From the NCBI GenBank assembly GCA_905250115.1, contig CAJNOI010000264.1:1-64000 (forward strand): a DNA stretch of 64,000 nt, given 5' to 3'. The notes beneath the pieces are model-generated. The model did no database searches. It was not told the origin of the DNA and saw only the letters and a program-made list of their open reading frames with translations. This document shows positions 10,483 to 23,304 of the stretch, one piece after another; within the stretch, counting starts at the first letter, position 1; each line of letters starts with the position of its first letter. The position numbers and the translations under genes were made by a program. This DNA comes from Adineta steineri. Lineage: Eukaryota > Rotifera > Eurotatoria > Adinetida > Adinetidae.

Positions 10483-12970
10483 ATGATGTTGATTGTGCGA
10501 TCGCTTCTAATCTTATTAGTAGGTTATAGTACTATTGTACATGGTGTTCATTTTCGTGGTGGTACAATAACATGGTACATAATATATATATAGTTTTCTA
10601 CTAATAGCTGTTTTTATTGTTCTATTTTATAGGCGTCCTTTGAATAATACTCCATCCGGTAGTACAGTTGCCGTTCAAATGCGTGAACGATGGTCATGGA
10701 ATCGTGCTTATAGTCCTAGTTTTTACTGTGATGATGCTACCATAGCTTTACATGATACTCTTGGAGGTGGCTCTGGCTATTATGTCGGATGTTATACTGG
10801 TGATTGTAGTCATTGGGCTAGTATGGATACAGCAATAAACTGTACCGATTATAGTGTTGCACTTATTGTTAGTTCTGGTGAACATTATGAAACGCAAACT
10901 TTTCCATTAAATATCTCATTTAGTATTGGTTTTATAAATAATAATTGGCTTACAAATCTTGTTGTTGGTGGCACCATGCAATGGCGTGTTATCTGTCGAG
11001 TCGACACTAATCTGAGACCCGATGGTTACATAAATTCCAGTCCTATTGCTGTCAGTCTTCCTATTGTTTACAAAGAAATTAATATTCTACAAGTACATGT
11101 TGTTCAAATGTCTGACTTTGATGGAACCGATATATTGAGATGCCGATGGGCAAATTCATCAGGTAATTTTAACGGTGCTGATGAATGTGGTGGTGTATGC
11201 TATGGTATTCCTGGTGCTAATCTTATTGGGGATAATTGCACACTTGTGTTTACGCTTACAAATGCTGGAGTGTATGCTGCAGCAGCATTACAAATTGAAG
11301 ATTATTATAGTAGTTCATATACAACACCAATGAGTTCTGTCCCAATACAATTTCTTTTCTATGGTTATGCTGCACCTACCGGTAGTTGTACTACTCCACC
11401 TGCTATCATTGGCAATCGGCCAAATCGAGGTAAATTATATATAACTTTATTATATATTCTTTCCACATGTATAATTATTTACTCCATTTTAGCTTGTATT
11501 GGTACACCTATCGGTTCCAATGTTACTGAATATATTATTATACAAGTTTATTGTCCTGGACATGCTATTGTTGATTTGGTTAGTAGTGCTCCAACTGGTA
11601 TGAAAAAGAGTGGTATTATCCATTCAAGTCCTAGTTAGTGTATATTATGTGTCTTATTTTGTTTCTTACATTATTTCGTTACAGATGTTTATGAAATCAT
11701 TCTTAGTTGGTTTCCCATAGCTGCTCAATATGGTCCACAATCATTCTGTGCTGGAGCTATCGATAATATTCAACTTCAATCTAATCAATGGTGTATTACA
11801 TTTTTAGTTGGCTTTGAATCTCCTGATATCATTCGTCCAACAATGGTTCAAGGTTCAGCTTCACCAATTGGCACTGTCTTTCAAAATCAAACCATTTTCT
11901 CGATTCAAAGTAATATTTGTGAATAAGTTTTTATACATTTAGTTGTATTTAAATTTTGTTTTTTCAGCGACAAAATCTGTAAATCGTCCAACACTTAATG
12001 GTACTTACATCTATTTTACAGATGCTACTGCTAATAATACACTCGTTCAAAAATTCGATTGTGGTTGGGCACCCGAAGTTATATATACAGGTTTTACAAC
12101 TATCATTCGTTTTCCAGTTGCACCATGGATTCCTGGACATTTTTATTATGTAACATTTGATAGTGGTATGTATAAATTTATTACTCTTACACAGTATTTT
12201 CAATTAATATGTTGGTATGTTGTTTGATTTAAGGTGTTGCTAGTGGAACTGATTTTTGTGGTAAGTAATAAATTATTAATTATATTGGTTAATAAATTAA
12301 ACGATACATCATTGAAGGTCCTGAATCTGCTCCGATTTATGATCCAACATATTGGGTATTTAACATTTGGGATCCAGCTGTATCATCGACAACAACAACA
12401 ACTACTACTCCACCAACAACTCATACAGTTACATCCTTACATACCACCACTACTTCTATTAATACTGCAGTAAGTTTATTTCAACTGACATTTATTCATA
12501 ATATGAAACTTTTTCATAGTGTACAACATCTGGCATAGTGGTAACTACTACGGCTGCTGTTACAACTACAACAACTATAACTACTACAATTGTAACTACA
12601 GCTGGTAAGAAAATACTATTTCTTTTTTGAAATTATTATTGTTATTCATTCACTTCTGTTCTATAGGTCCAACAACAGCAGGTGCAACTACTGCAACTGG
12701 ATCAACTGAAACTACCGTTCCTATCATGTATCCTATAGATTTCGTAAGTTTTCAATTACATAAGACTCATATTTAACATATATATAATAGATAAATGCAT
12801 GTGCACAACCAGTAGCAATTGTGAGTGCTGTCATGATGGCTGCTATGATTCCTATACAAGCTGTAGTAATGTATACTGCTTTTACGAAGTTTTCCAATAC
12901 GTTTAATCCATTAAAGAAAAAAGCACAGTTAAGACATGCACAACGAATAAGAAATATTAATCGACGTTGA
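10483..12970 (+). CDS. Secreted/anchored protein with Thr-rich stalk, ten exons
   Basis: Ten exons join in one frame (645 aa): 10483-10574, 10633-11429, 11493-11597, 11685-11909, 11968-12165, 12234-12260, 12318-12469, 12520-12604, 12667-12743, 12791-12970. Introns are about 45-90 bp, all GT-AG; the donor of exon 3 has in-frame alternatives (11598 or a few codons later). The N-terminus MMLIVRSLLILLVGYSTIVHG is a signal peptide, followed by FRGGTITWRP and two Cys-containing beta-rich regions of about 200 residues. Then comes a mucin-like Thr-rich stalk (TTTTTTTPPTT and similar), and finally a hydrophobic helix (IVSAVMMAAMIPIQAVVMYTA) and a basic cytoplasmic tail. Predicted type I surface protein; the ectodomain family is not one I can name. 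Intron 2 is 63 bp and stop-free, so retention would stay in frame. Confidence 0.78.
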
Positions 12971-13071
12971 ACATTTGACATTTATCTCCATTTATTTTTA
13001 TTTTATGAAAAGATTGCATTGTATATATTTTTATATTTGAATACCAAGCAAAAATAATAAAAAAAACAAAT
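12971..13071. other. Short spacer before tRNA-Cys
   Basis: AT-rich spacer holding the 3' flank of the ten-exon gene and the A-rich (T-rich on the minus strand) terminator side of the tRNA. Confidence 0.4.
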
Positions 13072-13143
13072 AGGGGACACCCGGGATTGAACCAGGGACC
13101 TCTCGATCTGCAGTCGAATGCTCTACCACTGAGCTATATCCCC
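13072..13143 (-). tRNA. tRNA-Cys (anticodon GCA)
   Basis: 72-base cloverleaf on the minus strand. The acceptor is GGGGATA/TGTCCCC, the D-arm TAGCTCAGTGGTAGAGCA is the classic eukaryotic tRNA-Cys D-arm, the anticodon loop is CTGCAGA, and the T-arm is CCTGGTTCAATCCCGG. The anticodon GCA reads UGC/UGU. No intron; the discriminator is T (U73), as usual for cysteine tRNA. Confidence 0.95.
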
Positions 13144-13474
13144 TACGATAAATTTTAATGATATAGTTCTATTGAGTATAGAACAAAGAACTTGTACAAG
13201 ACTCAAGTAAAATATATTGCGATGAAAACTAAGTACGAGAAACTATGATAATGATGAAATACTTCTGTATATTAATAAAGGGTGTGGGTGTGGGTGTGGA
13301 TATTGTATTCATTCTACATTCACTTTTGTTTCACTTAATAAATACAGTTCTTATAAGAAAGACATTACAGAACAAACCTGATTCACTTGCTTGCATCATC
13401 TATTTATGATTGCGCAAGATAAATGTTTTCTCTGTTATTACGCAATTCTAAAGAGAAATTACAAAAATGAATCA

Positions 13475-13546
13475 TAGCAGTGGATAGTTTTGATCTATCG
13501 ACCTTCGGATTATGAGACCAACGCGCTACCTCTGCGCCACACTGCT
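13475..13546 (-). tRNA. tRNA-Met (CAT), initiator-like with altered anticodon stem
   Basis: 72-base cloverleaf on the minus strand with anticodon CAT. Initiator features: A1:U72 end pair (AGCAGTG/CACTGCT), a seven-base D loop, and a T loop starting with A (ATCAAAA, A54 and A60). The anticodon stem is GGT/TCC, so only two of the three initiator G:C pairs are present and the third position is a U:U mismatch, as in elongator tRNA-Met; the loop is CTCATAA with normal U33. It is therefore either a divergent initiator or an initiator-derived elongator. Confidence 0.9.
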
Positions 13547-14203
13547 GGTATATATTTTCGAATGAGTAGTACAAAATTATGGAATAACAAGTACTCGAAA
13601 TCATACAAGATCAAGTATTAATTACCTATGAAAAGGATCAATCATCCCATGTAGATATTAAGATTAGAATGCAGATTATTGTTTTGACTTAAAAGAATTA
13701 ATCAAATAGTAGAAATACTTGCTCTATAATATTATCTTATTTAATTTCTATTTCCTTTCTAACAAAAGCATTTTTATCATTATTCTTTTTCGAATTCTCG
13801 TTATTTTGGTTCCTGTTTTCAAAGAGAGTCACTTAGATAGAATCCAATTTGTAAATATAGTTGGTTTGCAATGATGAACTTTATGTATGAAGTATAACCT
13901 CACTAGGCCGAAACTTCGATGCCTTATTGTTATTACAAATATACAGAACAATCAATGAAGACAGTGAAAAACTTATTAAAGTTATTGAAGATGTAGGTGT
14001 GGGTGTCTCATTAACTTTATATGCACACCCACGTCCACAATTGAATATCTCTCTTAATTTATATTTTATTAAAGTTAAGTTTAGTTTTATTTGAAATAAA
14101 TAAGAAGCCAACAACATTGCATAAATGAAGACAATGAACAAAAGCAAAAGCTTGAATAAAAATGTATATAATTGAATGGAGTAGTTTATCATGTTAATAT
14201 TCA
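13547..14203. other. Intergenic with one G/C-rich hairpin
   Basis: No gene is visible. An imperfect palindrome with GGTGTGGGTGTC and GCACACCCAC arms lies at about 13986-14044. A single G-rich arm (GGTGTGGGTGTGGGTGTGG) lies on the far side of the tRNA at 13280-13298. Confidence 0.45.
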
Positions 14204-17200
14204 TTATTTCTTCGAAATATTTTGTATACAACAATCACATGTATTGATAGAAATAAGTACATTGGCTGAATACATATCTAATACAATAAAATCCAATTTA
14301 TTATCACTATTAAAATCACCTGTAATCATTGTAGTCGGTGCACTAATAGATTCAGTTGAAAACATTGATGACACTAAAAATGTTCCATTACCAATACCCA
14401 CCCAAATAATTACTTGTTGTCTAAGAATAAGAGTAGCAGCAAGATCAACTTGACCATCATTGTTAAAATCACCGGCAACAACCGTCCACATACTACCATA
14501 TACTCCTGTCGGATATGTTGTCTGTTGGCCAAAACTTCCATTATTATTCTGAATGAAAATAGCTATGTAATTTTTCTCTGAATTACCAACAACCAAATCT
14601 GGTCGATTATCATTGTTTAAATCAGCTATTGTAAAGGAATCTAGAATAGAAAATTTTTCTAAAGTCAAAGTCATCCACAAATAAAAATATCCATGACCAT
14701 TATTAAGCAATATTCGTATCATGCTATCGGAACCGTAACTGACAACAAGATCTAGATGTGTATCATTATTAAAATCAGTGGCAATGATAAAATTTCCATT
14801 CGATACATCATCATCACAGAGAACTGTTGTGCTATTTAAATAACCATTACCCAAACCAAACATTATACCTAATTGCATGCCATTAACAACAATATCTAAA
14901 TGATGATCATCGTTGAAATCACCAATTACTAATCTTAAGGGTGAATGAACGAATCCAGTTGAAATTATCTGTTGTGTTTGAAAAGTTCCATTACCACAGC
15001 CAAAAAAAATTCCTATAGTATCAGAAATAATATTCGCGACAGCAAGATCTATATAATTATCATTGTTCAAGTCACCAGCAGTAATAAATTGTGGACCATT
15101 ATCTGATCCAATAACATATATCGATGGTGCTGTAAATGTTCCATTATTATCCCCAATAAATATATTAAGATTACCCAATTCGTCATCAACGAGAGCAAGA
15201 TCGAGATAAGTATCACCATTAAAATCATCAGTGATGATTGGCATAGAAGAAGACCTGAGGTAAAATGTAAATAAATTTGATTGGTCAAATGTTAATACAC
15301 AGGATGGTTCTACATAAAAAGAGAAATAGGATTGTATTCTATTATATTATGAAAAGTTTATTTGAACACATATTTATACTAACCTGTTGACAATATTGAG
15401 GGTGTTGAAGTAGTAGAATCAGTTGTTCGAACAGTCGTTGATAAAACTAGTATAAATAGAAAATGATGTTATTTGCAAGGGGAATCATTAGAGGAAAAAA
15501 TTGACAATTAAAATAAATAATACCTGGTAATGTCGTGCGATTCATATTAGCTTTCCAATTTAAATAAATCGATACCACTATCATCGTCACTAGCAAACTC
15601 CCGAATAAAATCATTCCAAGAATAATATAACGATACATTCTCGAAGTGAATTGTTTTCTAAAAATCAATTATTAATATTAATTATTATAAAGATCAATGT
15701 AACATACGGTGGTAAAATTGAAGATGTTGTCCATACATCAGTAGTGGTGTTGTTGATATGATTCTCATTCAATGTATTCGTAGTATTCGTAATTGTTGCC
15801 ACTGTTGTTGTAGAAATCGGTCCAATCGTATTTCTTCGTTTTCTATAGTATTGATAGATTTGATTAAAAAGAAGAATTATTTTTGGACATAACCATTTGA
15901 AAATGAATGACAAACCACCATAAAAACCAAGTAGAACAGTAACAGTGTAAAGCCAATTAAATCTTTGAATATATTGATATGAACATGAACTTGGTAAACA
16001 TTGATTAAAATATTTTGGATAATCAATTGATGTCAACCAATCTTCAATGAAAACATTTGTGATCAAATCTAATACAGTTGAATTCATTGAAAATCGACTA
16101 TTATTTGAGGACAGAGGTGAATATAACATATTGTCATTATCGACAAATTCAAGAATAAGATTGATGCATGATATATTATAAAAACATTCTAATGTTGAAG
16201 AAAATAATGCTTCACTTGGTGTACAACCTATTTTCAAACCATTGATTGGTTTGATTGTTGATAAATCATCTAGAATAAATCCAGCTTGAGTAGTACAATT
16301 CATATTCAATGCACATGAACATTCATCATCATAAATTAATGCTTGAGTGATTGCAGCTGGATAAGGTGGATTTCCCCAAGGAACAATGTATTGAAAATTT
16401 GTTCCATAAGCTGACATAATAGCATTGCCATAATTGATGGATCGAATAAGTGATAGACGACTGACGAAAGAATTAGGAGCGTTCAATTGACTGCTATTAA
16501 CAAGTGAATTAATACGACTTGCAAGTGCAGTCGGTGATACAAGTTGATCAGTAAGAAAAAATGAAGAAAGAAGTTGATCAATAGAACTATTTACTGATTG
16601 CATCGCTTCGGAACATAGCCCGGAAAGAAGTTGTAAATGAGATGAAAGAAAACGACGATAATCTCGATCATGATAGATAGACAAATCTGGATATAATTTT
16701 GAAGTAATCATCATTCGCCATTGTTCTGAAACAAATGGACTTAAGCATATCTAAAATAAATTAATTACACTAAAGATGAATACAATTCAAAAAATCTTCT
16801 ATATTTACTTGATGAAAAACGGGTTGAATTTGAACAAAATGGTTGTATGTTGATGAAATCGATGAACAACGACATTGAAGAGTGTCACTATGGGTAAGTA
16901 GAAGACTATTGTAAATATCTATATCTGGTTTATCAAAGATCTTTATTATAATTCGTGATTGGATGACATTGTACAATGTTAAAATAATCATAGTTGTAAT
17001 GAGAAGAATGATATAAAGTCGTGTTGATAATTGTCCAAAATATTTTGCTTTATCATCATGGAAATGTCCTCCAAAAGTTCGTCTTGGATACATATTTAGA
17101 TTGGATAGTATAGTGGGTAACAGCTTAATTAGTTTGAATATATTTTGCTTTATTCGACTGAATGATATTGATGCTGTTGGTTGTTGTGGTACCTTTGGTC

Positions 17201-20200
17201 GCCGTTTGATCTTCCATAAAACGGCAATCATTTTAATCAGTAAAGATGCGATTAATCGTACACCAGCAATAAGACCACCGATTATCGATATCACAAATAT
17301 TATTATTCCAAGAAAATCAGTAGTACGTACTTTTTGTGAATAAGTACACTTGCTAGGGGCACATTGTTCATAATATTGATCAAATGAAAATACTTGATTC
17401 CATTCTTCGACCAATAATGCTTTGACTATTGTTGAAAGTGATGTGTTTGGAGGAAAATGAGTCGATGCTGAATCATTAACAAGAATATTAGCATCGAAAT
17501 ATGGGATACCTGTATCAAGGAAGCTCATTGATCTGTTTATGTATTTATAGAGAATGGACACACATGAATGTAAGTAATAACATTCAAGTGTTGACAGTAG
17601 CACAGAATCTACAACATAGCAGCTTTGCAGTGATCCTATCACTTCAGAAAATTGATGACCATCGGATAGTATCGTCGTATTCACAGGATCAAGAACTGGT
17701 ATTTGGCATTGAGGATCTGTAGCACAAATACATGATACACTCTTCGTTTCGGCGTTTGTCGGACCGGTGAATTGAAACCCAACCTAAATCAAAAAGAAAG
17801 AAATTGATTATCCAATATGATTTATCGATGGTACAGAATTTTTTCTACTTGTGTTACTTCGTCATAAACAATAATAAAAAAAACAGGTCAATTAAAACTT
17901 ATCACTATACCCGAGCATATTGTGCACCATTGATTTCATCTTGTGTTGTTAAATAAAATAATAATGCATTGCCATCTAATGTATAAGGTTGGTCTGTTTG
18001 AGTGAGTAGTTGTACTGTCTGGATAAGAAGATCAAAATTTGTGATGAATGATTGAGCGAATTGATTAACAATTATATTTAACTGAATATTAAAACTAGTT
18101 TCAGTAGTAACGTTGAGTGTAATGAACGATTGTATACCAAATCGTTGAATAGCATCAGTTACAGTTTTGTTAGCTAATTGACATAGAGTGGATAAAAAAC
18201 GAAAATGTGTACTTTTGAAACCATCCCACTCCGTTATACGCGCTCCATAAAGCACCGTTAACTGAGTAAGCGATAATAAAGAAATCCAGTTCTCGGTGAT
18301 AAAATCACTTGAACACAACTGATGAAGTCTTGGTGACCATGTAACAAATTTTTCAAATGGTACTGCAATATTTGAACAAGAACATTCAAGTGAATCGGAA
18401 TGCGTTTCTTGTAACTGTTTGTATGCTATCAACGAAGGTTTTGATACAATTATATTAGTTGTCTGTACATCGAGTGATTTATATAGCAGAAAAATACATA
18501 CACTACCTTAAATCAAACATAAAATATACTAATCATCGTTACACATATATCAATAAGATATAAACAATCATACTTGCAAGTAAAACCAAATAAATACGTG
18601 TAGTTATGCGTTGTAATTTAATGTCATCTGTGGTTCTTTTCGAGAGTGATTTGAACAAATTCAGTTGTTTCAAATTATTCAACGATCTCTTGATATACCT
18701 TGTACGCGTGCCTATAGATACAATATATTTTAATCTATTATACCACTTTTGTGTAATTATTAAAACTTACCACGATTAAAATTGTTGTTGGTTGAGTGAT
18801 GTTTGACTTTGAAAAAAACAGAAACTGAGAATGATGTAATCAAACGAAGTAGAATGGTGAGACCACCATAAAGAGCAAGTAAAAGAGCAGCAGTATAAAA
18901 AAGATTCATATGATTAATTTCAGTATATGTACATCTTTTTGCAGCACAAGAAGTAAAATATTGTGAGTAATTGATCATAGGTAACCATTCTTCTACAAAC
19001 AAGTCAGATAAAAGATCTTTGACAGCAATTCTTTTTTGAAATGAAGCTGAAAGACCATCTGACCATGTGGAATTTGTCTAAATTACAGTAGAATCTAATT
19101 AATAGTATGACTAAAAAGATCGAATGAAATATACCTGATTCAGATCTGGAAAATAGTCGGCAAAGTTCTTAAGACAAGTTTTACTGTATAAGCAATCCAA
19201 TGTACTGACAAGCAAACCATCTAGTGGAGTACATGCACTAAAGAATCCATCGACTGTTACATTAGGAATTATTTTATTCGGTAAATATGGATAATATAGG
19301 GGCCATTGAAGATGATTATTTGTACTGTCATACAGTGAGAGTGAATAAAAACCAGAAAATGCTATTCCACTTACTACATTGCAAGTTTGACCAAAGAAAT
19401 TAAGTTGGTAACTGCTGTTTTCATTATAAAACTGTGTTGAGTATGGGTGAATGTATGGTATTTGAGCATTGGACAAATCTGTTACAACATATGCATTGGT
19501 ATTCAGAGCAGAAACGATAGAGTTTGATTGAGTTGTTATCTGTAATAATTTCACTATACTTTCGATTTGAGCAGGTATACTACTCTTGATTAGATCAATA
19601 TTAGCCAATATTTGAGAACGAACTTGATCTTCTGAAAGTAATTGAACAGTAACAAGTTGTTCATTCATCAGATCAGTTAGAGATTCAAAAACTGTTTTTT
19701 GACAAATTGAACAGAAGTCAGCAAGAAGTTCAAACTAAATAGATTGAAAAATAGTTTTGTTTTCGTTCACCGATATTGACTTACTTGAGATTTAGCAGTT
19801 GTTCGAAAATCTGTCACTAATAGTGAACTGGCATAAGATAAATAAAGTGCTTGAATCCATTCTTTGCTCACATAGATACTCGAACATACTGGATGAAAAG
19901 AGATCGTATTTGATACCAAGATTTCATATGGCACAGCAATAGTTGAACAAGGACAAGAGAGTGTATCAGCATGTTCGATAGAGAGTTGATTGAAAAGCTC
20001 TGGAGTTATATTAGTGACAGTGATCAATCGATCTTGTGGACTGACAAAAGCAATGAAAGTAAGAATGTATAGGATGACTAAAAAGTAGTAGAAACATCAC
20101 AAGTAACTCGTTATATTTATGAAACTTACTGATAAAAAGAGGAACATATAATCGAGTTGTATATAATTGTTGTTTGAGAGTAAGTGCAGGATCTCTGACT

Positions 20201-20310
20201 TTATCATTGTCATCATCTAAATCATCATCATAATCATCCTCATCAGGTATGAAAACATTATAATGATAGATATATTCAAGTAACCGAATAGGTAAACTTT
20301 TCTTATTCAT
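14204..20310 (-). CDS. Three-module Cys-rich multi-TM protein with C-terminal FG-GAP propeller
   Basis: Eleven exons join without a frame break (1811 aa): 20130-20310, 19785-20077, 19135-19734, 18771-19077, 18574-18711, 17911-18506, 16809-17783, 15708-16750, 15524-15657, 15384-15446, 14204-15309. The acidic N-terminus is predicted cytoplasmic. Then one module occurs three times: TRxYxxLL-type TM, ectodomain opening with D-(T/S)-L-x-C-x-C-S-x-I, a middle S-T-L-(D/E)-C segment, a closing C-x4-C-(T/S)-Y, and a second TM with a GG pair (LYGGLTILL, IIGGLIAGV, FYGGLSFIF). A seventh TM (exon 9), a Thr/Ser linker and seven FG-GAP repeats (DFNGDTYLDL, DLNNDNYIDL, DFNDDHHLDI, DFNNDTHLDL, DLNNDNRPDL, DFNNDGQVDL, DFNSDNKLDF) follow; the D-x-N-x-D loops look calcium-binding. 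Topology puts modules and propeller outside the cell. Family unnamed to me; a DEG/ENaC-like fold is only a hypothesis. All splice sites are GT-AG by eye. Confidence 0.82.
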
Positions 20311-21689
20311 GAGTTAGAACTTATTGATAGTATGAGAATGAATAAAGAGAAGATTCATTTGTAAATATATCTGCAAAGAAATAAAAGAAACTATTGTCTT
20401 TTTTTTAAAAAGCTCTACCGTGTGAACTAGTTTAAATGATAGCAGTATTTATTTTCTCTCTCATTCGATGAGAAATTGTAAAGAAAAAGAATTAACGAGT
20501 AAAAAATTAATTGAAATCAGTGAGTAAAATGCATATTTAATTGTTTTTAAAAAGTAGAAAATCATGACAAAACAATAAATAATGAGTATTGCAATGAAGT
20601 GAAAAGAAAAACTCTTTAAAATTTTTTAAATTATTTTTATTTTAATTATAAAAAAAGAAGGAAATGGAATATTTTGATAATTAATCAAAAAATAAAATAC
20701 TGAAAATGATATGCATCAATTAGATATACGACAATTAAATTTTGGATTTAAGAATTGAGATGTGAATAAAATTCTTTTTATTGCATATTTATACGTATAT
20801 ATGATTATTTTCTTGTTTTTCATTAAATTTATAAATGGAGAAGAACAAGAAGAAAAACTATATAAATGTGTCTTTAATGATTTGAATATTTTTCAGTTAA
20901 TCAATTTTTATCATTATTTTAATAAATATAAAGAATGTGGAACTTGTTTATGGAGAAACTAATATTTGAAACAGTTAACGATAATCTTGAGGGATGGGTG
21001 TGGATATGAGTGTTAGTGAAGATATATCCACACCCTTTGGATAAAAGAAGAGTAAAACATCCACATCCTCACCCATATTCACATCCACATCCTCACCCAT
21101 ATTCACATCCACACCCATACTCACCCAAATCCTCACCCGCACCTACCCTCAGACTCTCAATGATTTTTTTATGGAAACGACAGCAACTCAACAGATCAGA
21201 TTACATTCTGTGTCGATATATCGTTTGATGTCAGGAAAGAGTATAGTTTTCTTTGTTGGACGAACGTTATATTATGATTATATGATCATTATTCTATACA
21301 TTAGCAATAAAGCATGAAGTGTCAATATGGAGAGTATGATTAAATTGATGTTGATTTTTTTCCTCTAACATATGTAACTATATATTATCATGAAACTAGT
21401 ATTATCGTTTTAACACGTTCATTAGTTGTTTGAACATGGTTTTATTCTTTGTTTAACGTTTTTTTTTATTACTAGTAGACAAGTTTGTCGATGACAGTAA
21501 TTGTTCATTCACATCACAGCAGAAAAAAATTTTCTCTCACTAAAAATATAGAACTTTTTGTTTCTCTGGATTATAGACAGTCTGTACTATTACAACCAGT
21601 GAAGATAAAAAAAGGTCGATAATGGACGCAAATTCATTAAACTAAGGTAAAATAATTTTTCAACTTCTTCTAATAATTTTAATTCTGTG
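20311..21689. other. Intergenic; G-rich hairpin and C-rich minisatellite
   Basis: No convincing gene. An imperfect palindrome lies at about 20985-21040, followed by a degenerate CACCCATATTCACATCCACATC tandem tract at about 21058-21152. Open frames here reflect that bias. Confidence 0.5.
21058..21152. repeat. C-rich degenerate minisatellite
   Basis: Tandem units close to CCTCACCCATATTCACATCCACA, repeated with point changes. The composition resembles the C-rich strand of a TGTGGG-type telomere repeat. Confidence 0.65.
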
Positions 21690-23304
21690 GATAATTATTA
21701 CTATACTAATGAGGCAATTAATAGCAATTCTTTACAATATAATTGTTTAAATTATCATGTTTACCGTGAGAAATCGGCTTATTCTAAATTATTAGATATG
21801 ATTGATGAAGTTATTCCATACTGTTTTCGTCCAGTAAAGTATTTAGAACGACCACTCAAAAACTAAGTTTCGAAGAATTGCGTCTGACTCATATTACTTC
21901 GCTCTTTTTACCTCTCAATCGATTAGCTATCTCGTTGATTTTATCAAATCATATCATGCAGACTTCGTCCAATTGCTTAATTACTTGCGACAATGGTACC
22001 TGTGTAAAATATTTAAATAAAGAAAAATATTTCTGTCGATGCCACTCTGAGTATTTGGGATTAGTAAACAACCAATCAATATATTAAGGTTAGACTCAAT
22101 GTTTCTCTAATTAACGTGCGTATTTCATCATATCTTGCGGCTTATTTCTTCACACTCTCCAATAAATCTCATCCAATGCAGACAATTATACTTCGAAAGT
22201 TGACCCTCTTTCAACACACTGCTACTTTTCACATCTCATCTTGCGGTACTTCAACAATCTCTACATACAAATATCTCAACATCTATTCGTTCTTCACAAG
22301 AATGTATTCCTACTGAACAATTATTGAATTCTACAGTATTGGTAATGATATGTTTCATTGATCCAGCCTATTTCTTTGGTGATGAATGTCAATTTTATAC
22401 CAAAGGTCTTGGCTCAACATTAGATGAAATATTAGATTATGAATTAATACAATATTATCTGAACAGTTTATCACAGTAATAATGAGTCTTACTATTACAA
22501 TGATAATGTTTGTTATAGGTATCATTAATTGTATTTTATCAATAATGGTTTGTCGTAGACAAGCATCGCAAAAAGTTGGTTGTGGAATATACCTTTTACT
22601 TGCGTTATATACTTCGCTAATAATTATAATCTTATTTACATGTGAGTTTTGGTTAATTTTTTCTCTCTTATCAATTGACTTTAGAACATCGTAGTCTATA
22701 TACTTGCGTAGCTATGGAACGAATTATTTCTGTACGACAAGGAATTAGTTTTAATGCGGAGAAAAGTAAAACAATTGCCAGTTATGCGGTGGTAATGATA
22801 TTTCTTAACAACTTTGGTGTTTATGTTCCTCAAATAATTCAACTTCATGCGTTTACTGACAACATAAAAGAACGAAGTTGGTGTGTCATTACTTATTCAT
22901 CATTTATGCAAACGTACAGTTTTACTGTGATTATGTTTCATTATATTGGTCCGTTAGTAACTAATGTAATAACTACTCGTCAGCGTTACCGAACATCTAC
23001 TACGAGTAATCCAAGATTCCAAGACCTCCTTAAAATAAAAATAAAACAATATAAACATCTTATAATCAGACCTATTATTATCATAATTTTAACGTTACCT
23101 CATTTAATTATTTCATTTATTTTAAAATGTAATAAATCATCTCATCTATTATGGTTCTATCTTATCGGTTATTTCCTTTCATTTATACTGTCTGCGTTTA
23201 TTTTTATTCTACCAGCACCAGTTTATCGAGAAGAATTCATGCAGATAATATCATATATCCGCCGACGTTTTGATATAATGAAATTAAACGCTTCTGGATT
23301 ATAA
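21690..23304 (+). pseudogene. LDLa/EGF/7TM receptor pseudogene
   Basis: Remnant of a paralogue of the receptors at 2-4042 and 26746-31494. The N-terminal part (QYNCLNYHVYREKSAYSKLL, then IPYCFRPVK) is followed directly by a segment that aligns with the region before the second EGF cluster (FLPLNRLAISL, then CLITCDNGTCVKYLNKEKYF). Most of the LDLa ectodomain, about 700 residues, is therefore deleted. Stops and frameshifts interrupt the EGF region. The 7TM part is split over two frames at about 22482-22690 and 22675-23304; it keeps CVAMERIISVRQGISF (TM3 end) and an intact C-terminus. The last 200 codons are nearly unbroken, which suggests recent decay. Confidence 0.85.

Noticed and set aside
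14204..20310. Separate smaller genes for the 14204-15309, 15708-16750, 16809-17783 and 17911-20310 blocks
   Set aside because: Every boundary has matching GT-AG sites and preserves the reading frame from ATG at 20310 to the stop; one gene is the simpler model, though not proven.
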